Assembly (NCBI GenBank): GCA_003049485.1
Contig: PYST01000202.1
Location: 1 to 64,000 of the forward strand
Length of the DNA stretch: 64,000 nt
Origin: Ophioceras dolichostomum
Taxonomy: Eukaryota > Ascomycota > Sordariomycetes > Magnaporthales > Ophioceraceae
Reading direction: 5' to 3'
Positions 11,304 through 21,842 of the stretch are shown piece after piece. How positions within the stretch are numbered: the first letter of the stretch is position 1; every line of letters starts with the position of its first letter. The notes beneath the pieces were generated by a model. It was given only the letters and a program-made list of their open reading frames with translations, was not told the DNA's origin and ran no database searches. The translations under genes were made by a program, and so were the position numbers.

Positions 11304-13336
11304 TTATAGCTTGGCGCTATCATCCGGGTTCTTGACCTCGACCATGAGCTTGCCTAGAATCGTCGCGTGTCTTGTCGTTAGCCGTGCGTGCATCTAGGTG
11401 AAGCAAAATACGTATTGCTCTCTAGGAGCCTTCCCCTTCCCTTTTGGCCCTTAATTCAGTTCTTACCTGTGTTGATTCCCTTGTAGAGTCCTACAAGCGC
11501 CTCCTCGACTGCGTCTAGGCCGCCCTTAATGATAGTCTCTTGCCTCTTGATCTTGCCCTCGGCAAGCCACTGGGCGAGCTCCTGGCGGGCCTTAGGGTAT
11601 TCCGCCGCGTAGTCAAGGACGATGAAACCTTGCATTCTGCAGTACCGTACGTTCGAGGTTAGTCACCCATCCGTGGGAGAACAGGAGCGGACGTACAGTT
11701 TGAAGGACGACGGGAAAGATACGCCATTGGAACGGGAGGCCCGGAAGCGAACTTACTTGATGGACATAACAATCACCATGTTGATGTTCTGTAGCCCCTG
11801 GATGTCAGCGAATGCTAGCCAGCCAAAGTTGCCCACTGCAAGTGCAGCAGCGTAATAGGAGGCGCGCAGCCGAAGAGATACAAGGAATCAGAACTGCTCG
11901 TGGTACGTACCCTGGGTCCTCGGACCTCGGCGGCGTTGTACTGGCTGATACCACCGCACTGCACGAACCGGGCAAACTTCTTTGCCCTGCCCAGGGCCAT
12001 GTCGAGGATCTCGCCACCCACTGTGTTTTGTGTTTCATGGATTAGCAAACATGACTAAGATAGTCATAGTGGCCTCTGCCCCTTCTCTCATCTCCTGCTG
12101 ATGAAGCTAGTTCTCGTGTTCTCGTTGATCCAGGGCATCCTGCCAATACAGCGCAGACTATACTACCCAGGGCGAGATACTAGGTAACCATGCCCCAAGG
12201 AGGCTGATCGGTCTTCAGGGGTTTGGTTGAGGAAAGAGAAGAAGAGATGGAAGGTTCCGATGGGGGACAAAACTTCACAAGAGGAAGGAGGCAAAAGAAA
12301 AACTCACCATTATCCCAAAACACATCAATGAACCCCTCCGTAACCTCATTAAACCTCTTCTTGAAGTCCTCCGCCTTATAATCAACCGCCTCATCGAACC
12401 CCAGCTCCTCCCTCAACCATCTGCACTTCTCCTCCCCTCCCGCAATGCCCACCACCCTCGCACCATATATGTTCTTCGCGATCTGTCCCACCACCGAGCC
12501 CGTGGCTCCCCCCGCGCCGGACACCACCACAGTCTCCCCTTTTTTGATATCCGCTATCTTCGCGAGGCCGAAGTACGCCGTCAGGCCCGTCGCGCCCAAG
12601 ACGCCCAGGAGGTCGGTGACTTTGCCGACGTCGGGCGGGAGGGGGATGGGCGCGTCGAAGGCCCTCTCCGGCAGGACGGCGTACTCCTGCCAGCCCGTGT
12701 AGGCGTGCACGATGTCGCCCGGGGATGCCTTGGGGGATTTGCTGGCGAGGACGCGGGCGATGGCGGCGCTGCGCATTATTTCGCCGATTTGGACCGGGGG
12801 TAGGTAGGATCGGCGATCTGTGAGAGAGTGTGTGAGCGGAGGTATTCACCTTCTAGTTAGTGTTCCGGCCGTGTAATGCAACGCGATCTGTGCCTTTTTT
12901 TGGTGCCCTGGACGTTTGGTGCTCTTGGTGTCTTGGTCACTTCTGCCTGCCCGCATCCTCCACGCAGGGTCTTGGCCGCGCATGATGCGGAGACAAACGC
13001 AACCCTCCAACACGGGAAGCCGTCCCCACTCGGTGCCGAGGTTCGTCCCGGCTGTACCGGGCGGGAGTAGAAATGAGAAATTCCAGTGGGCGCGACACAA
13101 GGGACAAAGAACGGTGAGTGTTCAGCAAGCAGCCGGGGCGTCACAACAAACACACCGTTCAACCATCCCCGCATCGTGGGGTCCAGACTCAGGTAGAGCG
13201 TCTCTAGAAGCACCTGCCCCTCCTTCAGATCATCCTCTGTAGGCGCAGGCGAGACCTTCTTCGTGAACGTCTTGCCGGGGACTATGTCTCCCTGCGGCCG
13301 CTCAGCGAGGACGACAGAGGTGTTCTGGCGCGCCAT
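11304..13336 (-). CDS. Zinc-independent MDR reductase (NADP-dependent alkenal/enone double-bond reductase type)
   Basis: Six exons: 13156-13336, 12308-12817, 11911-12020, 11757-11797, 11467-11636 and 11304-11353, 353 residues. All phases agree and donors are GTGTGT, GTGAGT, GTACGT, GTAAGT and GTAAGA. The first exon carries the ADH_N_2 start (QVLLETLYLSLDPTMRGWLN). The second has the cofactor fold with VVVSGAGGATGSVVGQIAK, followed by the substrate-side EAVDYKAEDF. The C-terminus has MQGFIVLDYAAEYPKA and GKLMVEVKNPDD, hallmarks of leukotriene B4 dehydrogenase/CurA-like double-bond reductases. These enzymes reduce alpha,beta-unsaturated aldehydes and ketones with NADPH in the cytosol, mainly in detoxification. 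No catalytic zinc ligands are seen. A 41-nt exon makes automated prediction error-prone here. Confidence 0.93.
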
Positions 13337-15097
13337 ATTCTCGTTTCTTCAGTGGCGGATGTCGTCCGAAGTCGCTGATGGTGATGGATCTCGCGCTCAG
13401 GGGGAGGGGAGGCAGGGGAGACGCGATGTTTGCCTTGGCGGGCTTGTTGAGGAATCGCGCGAGTCAAGCGAGAGCGACGAGCCGTAGTAGGCAAGTGAGG
13501 CAGGCAGCGAAGCACAACGTTGAAGTTGGAAGTGGCCCTCGGCAGTCGATTTTGGGTGATATGACGATGCCTAGGGTATCAGCAAAATTGTAGAATGTGG
13601 AAGAAAGCGTTGAAGATAAGTCGTTGGGTTGAAGCAGCCCTCGGCCCAGGAACTAGGTAGTTTGGCCCAGAATGTTTTTATCATTTTTTTTTAAAAAAAA
13701 ACAAGCATTTATCCGTCCGATGAGGGTTTGACGCTAAGTCTCGGGACCATCAGTTACGCCGTCCGATTGCTGGCTGCTGCCCACCCTTGCCGGAGCTGGC
13801 GACCCGTGTTGAGCAACACCGCCGACGCTTGCTCGCTGGGGGCCATTTCAGTGCCTGCGTCTGCTCAGGGAGGGCCTGTGTGTAAAATGTTCTTTCGTCA
13901 TCGCGGGAGTTCGAAATGCTGTGATAGGTCAGAAGTGGCGGTCTTTTATTCCTCTTTTCATCTGGACCGAACCGTTCGGCGCTGGCGAGGGGCGCCCGTG
14001 CTCGCAGTCGGCTCGGCGCAAGTGTCAGAACTGGGGAAGATCCCCGCTCCGAAAGAGGGGCCATCGTCCAGCGTTCCACGGAGATGTGTACCGGGTTTGA
14101 TGATCCCTCCGCTGCTAGTGTCTGGTTGTGCAGTTCCTGGAATTGGAATACGTGCTGCGTGTAAAAGAAAATGGCTAGGTCTTCATAAGCTCTAAGCTTG
14201 CATAGGACCTTTAAATAAACAAGTGAGAGAAAAAAAAGAAAATTGCGCACAGCCAAGCCCGACCACACCCCTTAGTTTCCATAACATGATCCGTGAGGGC
14301 TTCGGCTTCGATTATGATCGGTCGATTCCAATGCCTCGCTAGCGGAACTCCAACGGGAACAAATGGACTTAGCTGCATGCATTTATTGATTGAATTTTGA
14401 TCAGCGTTGCAACCTCTCTCTCTACGTCTCCTTCGATAGTTTGCAATATGCCGTGCACATATGGTCTCTCCATGATCATGATCATGGTTCGGGTGGAGGG
14501 GCCGATTTGGGTTCGGTCCTTGACTGATGAGAAGACCTCAATGAATGATGTGGTCCGTACATGACGTTAGCGTGTTTCGTGGGGCGGATCGCGGTCGCTG
14601 TGGACGGTGCTAAATTCGGTAGCATCTCCGGCGAAGAATCTCGAGGGGACTCCGCTATGACGGTAAGAAGCTTGTTCTCACCTCCCTTTCCCAGAGGTGG
14701 GTGGACATCGAGTGGACACCTGACTTGGTAATCGAATTTTTCTTCTCTCGTCCTTTTGTTTCTCCTGGTTCTTTGCTCTTTCTTTTTGCTTCTCTTGATC
14801 CCTGGAGCTGAGGCCAGTCACGTTGTGCCGGGCCGAGTCGGGCCCAGGGCGTATTTTACATTCCCGTGTTGGTATTTTGAGGCGCCGAGCACCTTGGCGT
14901 GCTCGAGTTCGGTCAAACAAGTGCGGTGTAGCGTATTTTCTGTAAGACGGCTTGGCTGGGGGAACTTACCCCGATGAGTCTCCCCTCGGCCCTATACACA
15001 TTCACATTGACAGCAACCTGCCGAGCTGCTCCAATTCTCAGTCTGGGTGCCGACCTACATAACATTTCCGTTGTGCCTGTCCAAAGCCTCAATTCTG
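13337..15097. other. Intergenic, no gene seen
   Basis: 1.8 kb including an A/T homopolymer hairpin near 13682-13701. Open frames on both strands near 13730-14270 overlap each other and lack domains. Confidence 0.5.
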
Positions 15098-17215
15098 TCA
15101 TTGTATCTGAAATTGCTCGACCTGAGTGTCAGCCCCGATCTCCAGCGACTCCATCATCACTCCATCTCTCAGTTCAGCCATTCTGCAGCTACCGACCAAG
15201 GCCCAGGACCGATTATCCAGCCTCCTAAGGACCAGAGGCGACCTTCTGCCATGTACGGCGCAGACCATATCCCCTACCCTCGCGTTCATCTCGACCAGAA
15301 CCAAGCGGGGGCTGCCGTCTGGCACGTGTGGCAGCACATCCGTTCCGCCCATTTCCCCTAGGCTAGCTCTCCGCAGCATTAGAGCAAGTTCACGGCATAC
15401 GGTGATATAGTGGAAACCGCCGGGCTTCCTACGTTTTACAACGTCCCGTATAAGCCTGCTGAAGGCGACCTCCTCGAGATCGAGTCCAGGACAGAAGATC
15501 CGGCAGAACGATGAGGTGAAGTCCGCGAGAGTGTCGACCGGCAGGCCGATAGAGGCGAACGCTTGTCTGTTAGGCTCCTGATCTGCCCCTCGGTTGAGGG
15601 CAAACTCGGCCGGCCCGCCTGTGGCTATCGATAAAAACCACACGGCCTTACAAATGAAGGCTATGAAGGCTTGATCTGTCACGTCGATGGCGGCGCCGAC
15701 CTCGGAGCCAAACATGAGCCGGTAGATGACGTTGAGAGTTTGAGTCCGCAACGGCAATTGCCTCAGGAGCCTGGCAAACCTAGCGTCCAGCTCCAGATCG
15801 AAATCACAATTTTCTGCCAGGCGGCTTATCGTACCGAGCCGAACACCCGGCAGGCACAGCGAGGGACTCGAGAACAGGCGGAGACGAAGCCGAGGGCCAC
15901 ATATTGCATCGTCTGCGGCCGAGAACCGCACTTCGGTGCCGCCCTCCATGTCAATGACGCCGTCGTAGGTTGGAAATGGTACCCAAGATGGCAAGGCTGC
16001 TCGGGTGGCCGCCGCCGGCTGGGCGTAAGTGAGGAATCCCAGCGGACGAGCAAGAATCTGAACGGGTCCAGTATCCCTTGGCCAAGCAAGCCAGGCCGAG
16101 ACAAATTCGGCCAGAACATCAGCAGCTGGCTTGGTGTAGTCTGGCTCGATGCCGATCCCGGATAAACCCAACAGGCCAAAGACGTGGTCCCGGATGTCCG
16201 AAGCCTGGCAGCGCCAACCGTAAAATGCGATAGACCATACACTGTACCCGTGTGACCGCTGACGGGCGGCTCTTATTGCTGAGAGTGCGTAGATGGGAAA
16301 CGTGTCATCAAGAAACTTCCGGATGCAGGCCCACGTGATCAACGGCACGGTAGAGGGGGAAAAGCCTTTATCGGTCTCGGGTTCAAAATTGAGGTCTCGA
16401 ACCACCTTGGTGAAGATGACCAGCTTGTTGAAATTGAGGTTCTGGGATGGGCAGCAAAGAAGAACGTCCCTCGAGAGCACGACCTCCTGCACTATCCATA
16501 CTCTCCTCCAGTACGAAAGTTTGAAGAGCACCTCCAAGGCGTTCCATCTATTCTTCATCCCCGGTTCTCGCTTGCTTGGAGCCTTCCACACTTCTTCGAG
16601 GAGCTGGGGACAGTCCAGTAGCCATCCGATGCCGCTGCCATAGCTGCCTTCGGACTTCCCTTCGAACCACCGAGAGTTGGACACGAGCGAAGTCGTCTCC
16701 AGCGCCAGTCCGATGTCGCCGTCCCCGTCCGAGCCGAGCCACGCAAGGGTGAGGTCGGCCTGCGAGTAGATCTGCCCCATGAGCTTGACCTGGTGGCCTC
16801 GTTCAACCAGATCGCTCTGGTCGATGCAGAGCCCGTCCGCCCACAGGCGGAACGAAGCAGGGTCGCAGTCCGGTCGGGCGGCACGCCATTGGTCGCGGAC
16901 GTGACGCAGCGCTGTGGCGAGCGACTTCGTGATGAGAACCTCTTGGCCATTGACGGTGACGGCCTCTCTGTCGGTCGGGTCGCCCCACACATAGGAGAGA
17001 GCGGAGAACACGAGATCTTCGTCGAGCGGAACCGTGTGCAGGACGCAATTGACTTTGCCGCTGTCCGGATCCGACACATGTGTGATCTCCAGCAGGCGGA
17101 TCTCTCGGGTCTCCTTGCTGAGTGGCTGATAGGGCGGATTCTTCTGTGTGCTGTTGCTCACCGCCGAATCGACTGATCGGCCAACGAATGCGACCGACTG
17201 ATGTTGGTCCTCCAT
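15098..17215 (-). CDS. HET domain protein (heterokaryon incompatibility type)
   Basis: A single open frame of 705 residues from the first ATG (MEDQHQSVAFVGRSV); the frame is open further upstream but only from a TTG. The HET domain (PF06985) spans roughly residues 70-260. It shows FSALSYVWGDPTDREAV, LWADGLCIDQSD followed by ERGHQVKLMGQIYSQAD, and YWRRVWIVQEVVLS. The C-terminal third ends in the block usual for these proteins, in which a Gly/Asp-rich beta region (VGDMVCAVHGRRSPLVLRR) precedes LVGSCRMAELRDGVMM. HET proteins act in non-self recognition and can trigger programmed cell death, often together with NLR partners. The gene is intact. Upstream lies an AAA ATPase and then a DUF7708 protein, which suggests a cluster of recognition-type genes. 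Confidence 0.93.
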   Translation of the reverse strand: MEDQHQSVAFVGRSVDSAVSNSTQKNPPYQPLSKETREIRLLEITHVSDPDSGKVNCVLHTVPLDEDLVFSALSYVWGDPTDREAVTVNGQEVLITKSLATALRHVRDQWRAARPDCDPASFRLWADGLCIDQSDLVERGHQVKLMGQIYSQADLTLAWLGSDGDGDIGLALETTSLVSNSRWFEGKSEGSYGSGIGWLLDCPQLLEEVWKAPSKREPGMKNRWNALEVLFKLSYWRRVWIVQEVVLSRDVLLCCPSQNLNFNKLVIFTKVVRDLNFEPETDKGFSPSTVPLITWACIRKFLDDTFPIYALSAIRAARQRSHGYSVWSIAFYGWRCQASDIRDHVFGLLGLSGIGIEPDYTKPAADVLAEFVSAWLAWPRDTGPVQILARPLGFLTYAQPAAATRAALPSWVPFPTYDGVIDMEGGTEVRFSAADDAICGPRLRLRLFSSPSLCLPGVRLGTISRLAENCDFDLELDARFARLLRQLPLRTQTLNVIYRLMFGSEVGAAIDVTDQAFIAFICKAVWFLSIATGGPAEFALNRGADQEPNRQAFASIGLPVDTLADFTSSFCRIFCPGLDLEEVAFSRLIRDVVKRRKPGGFHYITVCRELALMLRRASLGEMGGTDVLPHVPDGSPRLVLVEMNARVGDMVCAVHGRRSPLVLRRLDNRSWALVGSCRMAELRDGVMMESLEIGADTQVEQFQIQ

Positions 17216-17885
17216 TGTAAGGCGCTCGTGAAATGAAATGGGGTACGGAAGCAAGTTTAGGGAGGCAGGCCCGGATAGCTCCAAGTCCAGTCGGACATTA
17301 GTTGACTTCAAATACTCAGGTCATCAGCTGCTCGTTTCGGTTCTGGGGGAAAGTGCAAAAACAACTCAGGGTGGCAGTGCTGTGAGCTGCCTAGAACTGG
17401 CCAGGCTCCAGCGGCCGAGGTCACAGTAATATTGTATCATTTCCCATCAATGTCAGCGCAGCCGGCATGCAGCGCGGTCACGCCACCGCCACCCGCTGCT
17501 TCGAATCGTGCAGCTGAAGCTGAAGGGACAGTTGATTCGCAGGACTCGTTCGTAACGCCGAAGAAGACAGGCGTAAAGGAGAGAAGTTGCGGCACAAAAA
17601 TAAGGAGAGGAGCTCCGGTACAAAAAGACGAAAGAGAAGAAAAAACATAAAACGAAACAGAATGGACAATAATCGTCTCGTCTATAGTTGTATCAACGCA
17701 GTCGGTCTCCTCGTATATCATCATCAACGGTCGCTTAGAGCTTGTACGGATGTGTGTGGAACTTGGAAAACTGAGAAGTAGACTCAAGTGCGCGGATTCG
17801 CGAATGGAGGAGAGATAAGCATGATGAAAAGGAAGGAAACAACAAAAGGGGGGAAATCCTGCTCTATGTAGACTAGGCCGAGGTC
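17216..17885. other. Intergenic between HET gene and AAA ATPase gene
   Basis: About 670 bp upstream of the HET start and downstream of the ATPase stop, same transcription direction. No motif stands out. Confidence 0.6.
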
Positions 17886-20800
17886 TCAACGCCACCGTTC
17901 CCCCCTCGCTATCGCATCATCATTGGCCCCCTCATTTACATCCCTCAGGTACGTCTCGAACTTGTTCGCTACCTTGAGAGCGTGCTGGAGGTGCGTGTAC
18001 CGCATCTTGGACTTCTTGAACCGCGCCAGCTGCCGCGCCGTCGTGATGGCGTTGCGGATCTGTCGGCCGTTCATCTCCTGCTCCGCCAGCTCCGTGAGGT
18101 GGAGCTCGATGTCGTCGAAGTCGATCCCCGGTGCCGCGGGGGTAGTAGGAGCAGTAGTAGTATGTGCAGGTGCGGCACGAGAACTGGCGTCGGCGTCAGC
18201 ATTCCAGCAGGGTTCTTTGCCCTTTCCGTTGGTTGTTGGGGCCAGGACTGGGGCCGGGCTCTCTTCGCCAGCAGTCGCCGCCGCCTCCAGCTTCCTGAGC
18301 CGGTCGAGGAAGTTCTTCCAGATCTGGCGGCGCTGCGACTTGTCGAGGGCCTCGTAGTGCAGCGCCAGCTGGATGCGCGACTTGAACGCCTCGTCGAAGG
18401 TGCCCACGCGGTTGGAGGTGAGGATGAGGATGCCCTCGTAGTACTCGAGCACGCGCAGGAAGACGGACACGAGCGCGTTACGCTCGAGGTCCGTGAGCGT
18501 GCGCTGCTCGAGGAACACGTCGGCCTCGTCGAACAGGACCACGCAGCCCCAGATCTTGCCCAGGTGCAGCACCGACTCGAGGTACTTCTCAACCGCCTCT
18601 GGCTTCGTGCCCACGTCGCCGGACGTGACGCGGAAGAGGGGTTTCTCGGCGAATTCGGCGACGCTCTCGGCCGTGAGCGTCTTGCCCGTCCCCGGGCCGC
18701 CGTGCAACAGGATGACAAGCCCGTTGCCCTTGCCCTGGATCAGATCCGTGCTCTGGTCTGCCTCGAGCTTAGTGGTGACGAGGGCTTCGATGAGGTCTTT
18801 GGTGTCTGGGTCGATGACGAGATGCTCGAACGCCGTTTTGTTCCAGTCCACTTTTTGGATTCGGTCGACTTGAAGATCCTCTGTAGTATTTATGTCTGTT
18901 GAGTGTCCGCGATATGGGAACTTGGCATTAGAGGGCGAGTTGTGTTGTACGAAGAAAGTTTGCTCACGCCAGGCTTTCAGACGAAGGTTGTATCCGACGA
19001 TAGTGCTGGGGAACGCCAGCAATTCAGGAGCTCCAGGGGGCTCATCGCGGTCGACCAGCTCCGGAGGCATCGGCTTCCAGTTCACACCAGCCAGGTAGGG
19101 ATACCTGAGCTTGAACATAGGAGAGTCCGAATGCAGCTGCGTATACGTCTTGAAATCGATCATGTACCGTTCGCCTTGCTGAGTATGTGCCGTCCAGATG
19201 TTAGCCGATAGCTGAAATCTGAAAACCACTAGGCCGGACGCATCAAAACAACCCGACCTACGCTCAATGCCTCATCGCCAGAGCTGCCGTCATATGCAAC
19301 GAGACTCTTATTACGGCAAGCCCACATCGTCAACCCTCGGCGCTCGAGTCTATCGCGGACCTCTTTGTCCATGAGTTTCAAAGGCAAGACGTCGAGCTTG
19401 GCTATGTCCACCTCGACGTGATCCTCGTCGAATTTGGGATCAATTTCAAACCTGCCCTCGACCTGGTGGAATGGGACACCGAGGCCGTAGGACCACGCCC
19501 GAGCAACCCACTTGGGGGCTTCATCGGCCCATTCAAAATCTTCTAGCGACCAGGACTTCACGACGAACCCCCTTACATCGGTGCCGCCTCTGGATACCAG
19601 GACATCTCGGGGCCACACCAGAAAAGGCATGACCGCGGGTGAGACTTTCCCCCGAGCTAGTAACGCTTCGGCCTCCTGGTAGACGTGGCCGTACGACTGA
19701 TTGATCCAGTCTGCAAGCAGCTGCATCTGGGTGCGGTGTGGCTCCGGCATCGCCTCGAGCTTCCCGCTCGATCGGTAGTAATACCAAAAGAGGAACGGCG
19801 AGTCGATAGGCCGTTTCGTTTGCCAGCGCGGGAAGTCGCTTTCGAAGGTGGGGTGGGACTTGAGGAAAATGTCCACCGCAGCCATCATTTTCTGCGACCA
19901 CAGCCTGACCGTCTCTCTGACGGGCTTGGGAACCGGCAGTCTGGTCCCGCTCTTCCTCGCGGCTGCTATTTCTTTGGCCTGATAGCTCGCCTCGTAGTAC
20001 TTGTACACCACAAAAGCCACGTCGGGCCTTTGCTGGAGGTATTGGTCCTCGTCGGCAACCGGCGAGTTCCCCTTCAGCAACAGGATGTCCTGGGACTGCC
20101 CAGGAATGTCGGGCCTCTTGGATCCCGCCGAGACCCATGAGGGCTCCTCCAGGAAGACTGTGTCGCTTTTTTCGATCTTGTGGAGGGTTTGGACTTTGGT
20201 TGAGCAAAGGGCGCTGTATAACTCCTGCAGCTTCTGGATTTGCGCCGCGATCTCATGCAGCCTGGTATCCTCTTGTGGCGTTGGTGCCTCTCCGTCAGTG
20301 GGGCCGTCGGTCCACGTGAACGGAGGAGTTCGGCCGGCATCGGGTTTCATGTCGATGGAAGAAAGATAGCGACGTTGGGCTTGCGGATCGTGCTTGGGTC
20401 GTTCGTATTGGGGCTTCCGGGCCACGGCAGCCCTCACTCTAGCTCGCGCGTCAACTACGAGTCGGTCCACCTGCACCGTGGTCAAGTAGGGGAGGATGAC
20501 TCTATCGCCGTTCTTTCTGTCATCGTCCTCCTTGTCGCCGTCCTGCTTGTCGCCGTCTCTGAGGACTGAAACGAGGTCGTCCTGATAACGGCTTGCACCC
20601 GTGTGGTCTCGAGAGATTGTGAGGCTCCGAAGAAAGTGATATTGATCCTCTCCTTGTATCGGTAGCTGGTCGCTGTGGACTTCTTCGACTTGGGGGGCTG
20701 GGCCCTCCTCTTCGTCCGGGCTGATACGGCGCGGAGGTGAGGAACCGCCACTTTCGCTCGAACCTTCGCTGTGGGAGTCCCCGTCGTCCGATCCGCCGCG

Positions 20801-21218
20801 AGTGATGATGACGGGACCTCGACGAAGTTGACTGCACATTGTGTCAAGGGCAGCTGAGTTAGCCGGGAGCTGGTGGGGACGCATGGAGATGCTCGATGGG
20901 TCGCACATACGATTGTTGGATGACTCCTGGCGGTGGACATTGTCCTGGCAGTGGCCGTGGCGGCACAGCTCCACTTTGCCTCGCCCCTGATTGTGTTGGT
21001 GGTGGTGGTGGTGGTGGTGGTGGTGTAGGCCCGTAGCCTCGCCCCACGCCGTAAGGCAAAGATCCTTGACCGCCAGCTGGCGGTCTCATATAAGAAGCTG
21101 GCGACGGACGCTGGGGCACAGAGGACGAGGGTGAACGCCAACCTGGAGGCAGGGGAGAGAAGTTCGCCAAGTCTGCAGGCCCTGAGTTCGAACCCGGCTG
21201 GATACGGGGAATCTCCAT
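17886..21218 (-). CDS. Large DUF7025 / AAA+ ATPase
   Basis: Four exons: 20911-21218, 19262-20831, 18968-19211 and 17886-18880, 1038 residues. Splice sites are GTATGT/TGCAG, GTAGGT/TTTCAG (a 50-nt intron, 19212-19261) and GTGAGC/TACAG (87 nt, 18881-18967); all phases agree. Without splicing, the 50-nt intron makes this look like two overlapping genes. The N-terminus is Pro/Gly-rich with a poly-Pro run from a GGT microsatellite, followed by acidic low-complexity sequence. The middle is the DUF7025 region (FLFWYYYRSSGKLEAM, SWSLEDFEWADEAPKW). The C-terminus is one AAA+ module: Walker A HGGPGTGKT near residue 770, Walker B VVLFDEADVF, sensor ILTSNR, and a lid with a 60-residue low-complexity insert. 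Fungal members are uncharacterised. I infer an ATP-driven remodelling role. Confidence 0.9.
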
Positions 21219-21842
21219 CTCCGGAGGGGAGGGAAAGAAAAGAAGGGGAAGAAAAGACAAAAAAGAGTGGCGTCGTTGCGAGCGCCACCCTGGTGGGGGT
21301 GACCGAGCTGGGGAGAAGACGTGGCCGGGTCGTGAATCCTCAATCCGCAACTTCAGAATGATTCCTGAAAAGGATGCGAACGGCTTCCGAGCGAATCCCG
21401 CATCGCAATGGACAAATCTGACGGTCTGCGGTAGCATTCGGAGGCAGGCATGGGTGCCTCAGGCCTGTGCTCCAGTGATGGCGGCCTCCAGCCTGACCAT
21501 ATGCAGACTTGTGGTGCAATCATCAGGGACGGGACAAACCTCGACACATGGAAGCGATCTTGCTCTAAAAACCTCGAGTACTTCAAATTCCATAATCGCC
21601 AATCACGCCATGGATCGCTCGATAGGCCGCATCCTCCACTCTGGCCATAGCCCAGGAGCGCACAACGACGGGTAAGATCTCACAAGCTGCACGCAACTTT
21701 CCCAGTACCTAAAGTACCTAGATACCTTGCTCGGACCACAGGGGCACGGGCACGGGCACAAGCCGACACTCAAACCCCTGGACGACACAGCTTGCCGGTT
21801 GGAGTGCATGAGCGGATCGACTAATAGGCTTGGATAACCTAG
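21219..21842. other. Divergent intergenic region
   Basis: Separates the ATPase gene (minus) from the DUF7708 gene (plus). It should hold both promoters and the missing first exon of the DUF7708 gene. A candidate is ATG at 21610 with donor GTAAGA at 21671, but this is only a guess. Confidence 0.5.

Noticed and set aside
13728..14268. Overlapping frames of 155 and 172 codons on opposite strands
   Set aside because: They overlap each other and neither shows a domain, signal peptide or splice context.
17119..17311. Start of the HET gene at 17311
   Set aside because: The codon there is TTG; the first ATG is at 17215 and all HET motifs lie after it.
21000..21027. (GGT)n microsatellite as a separate element
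   Set aside because: It is the poly-Pro coding run of the AAA ATPase first exon.
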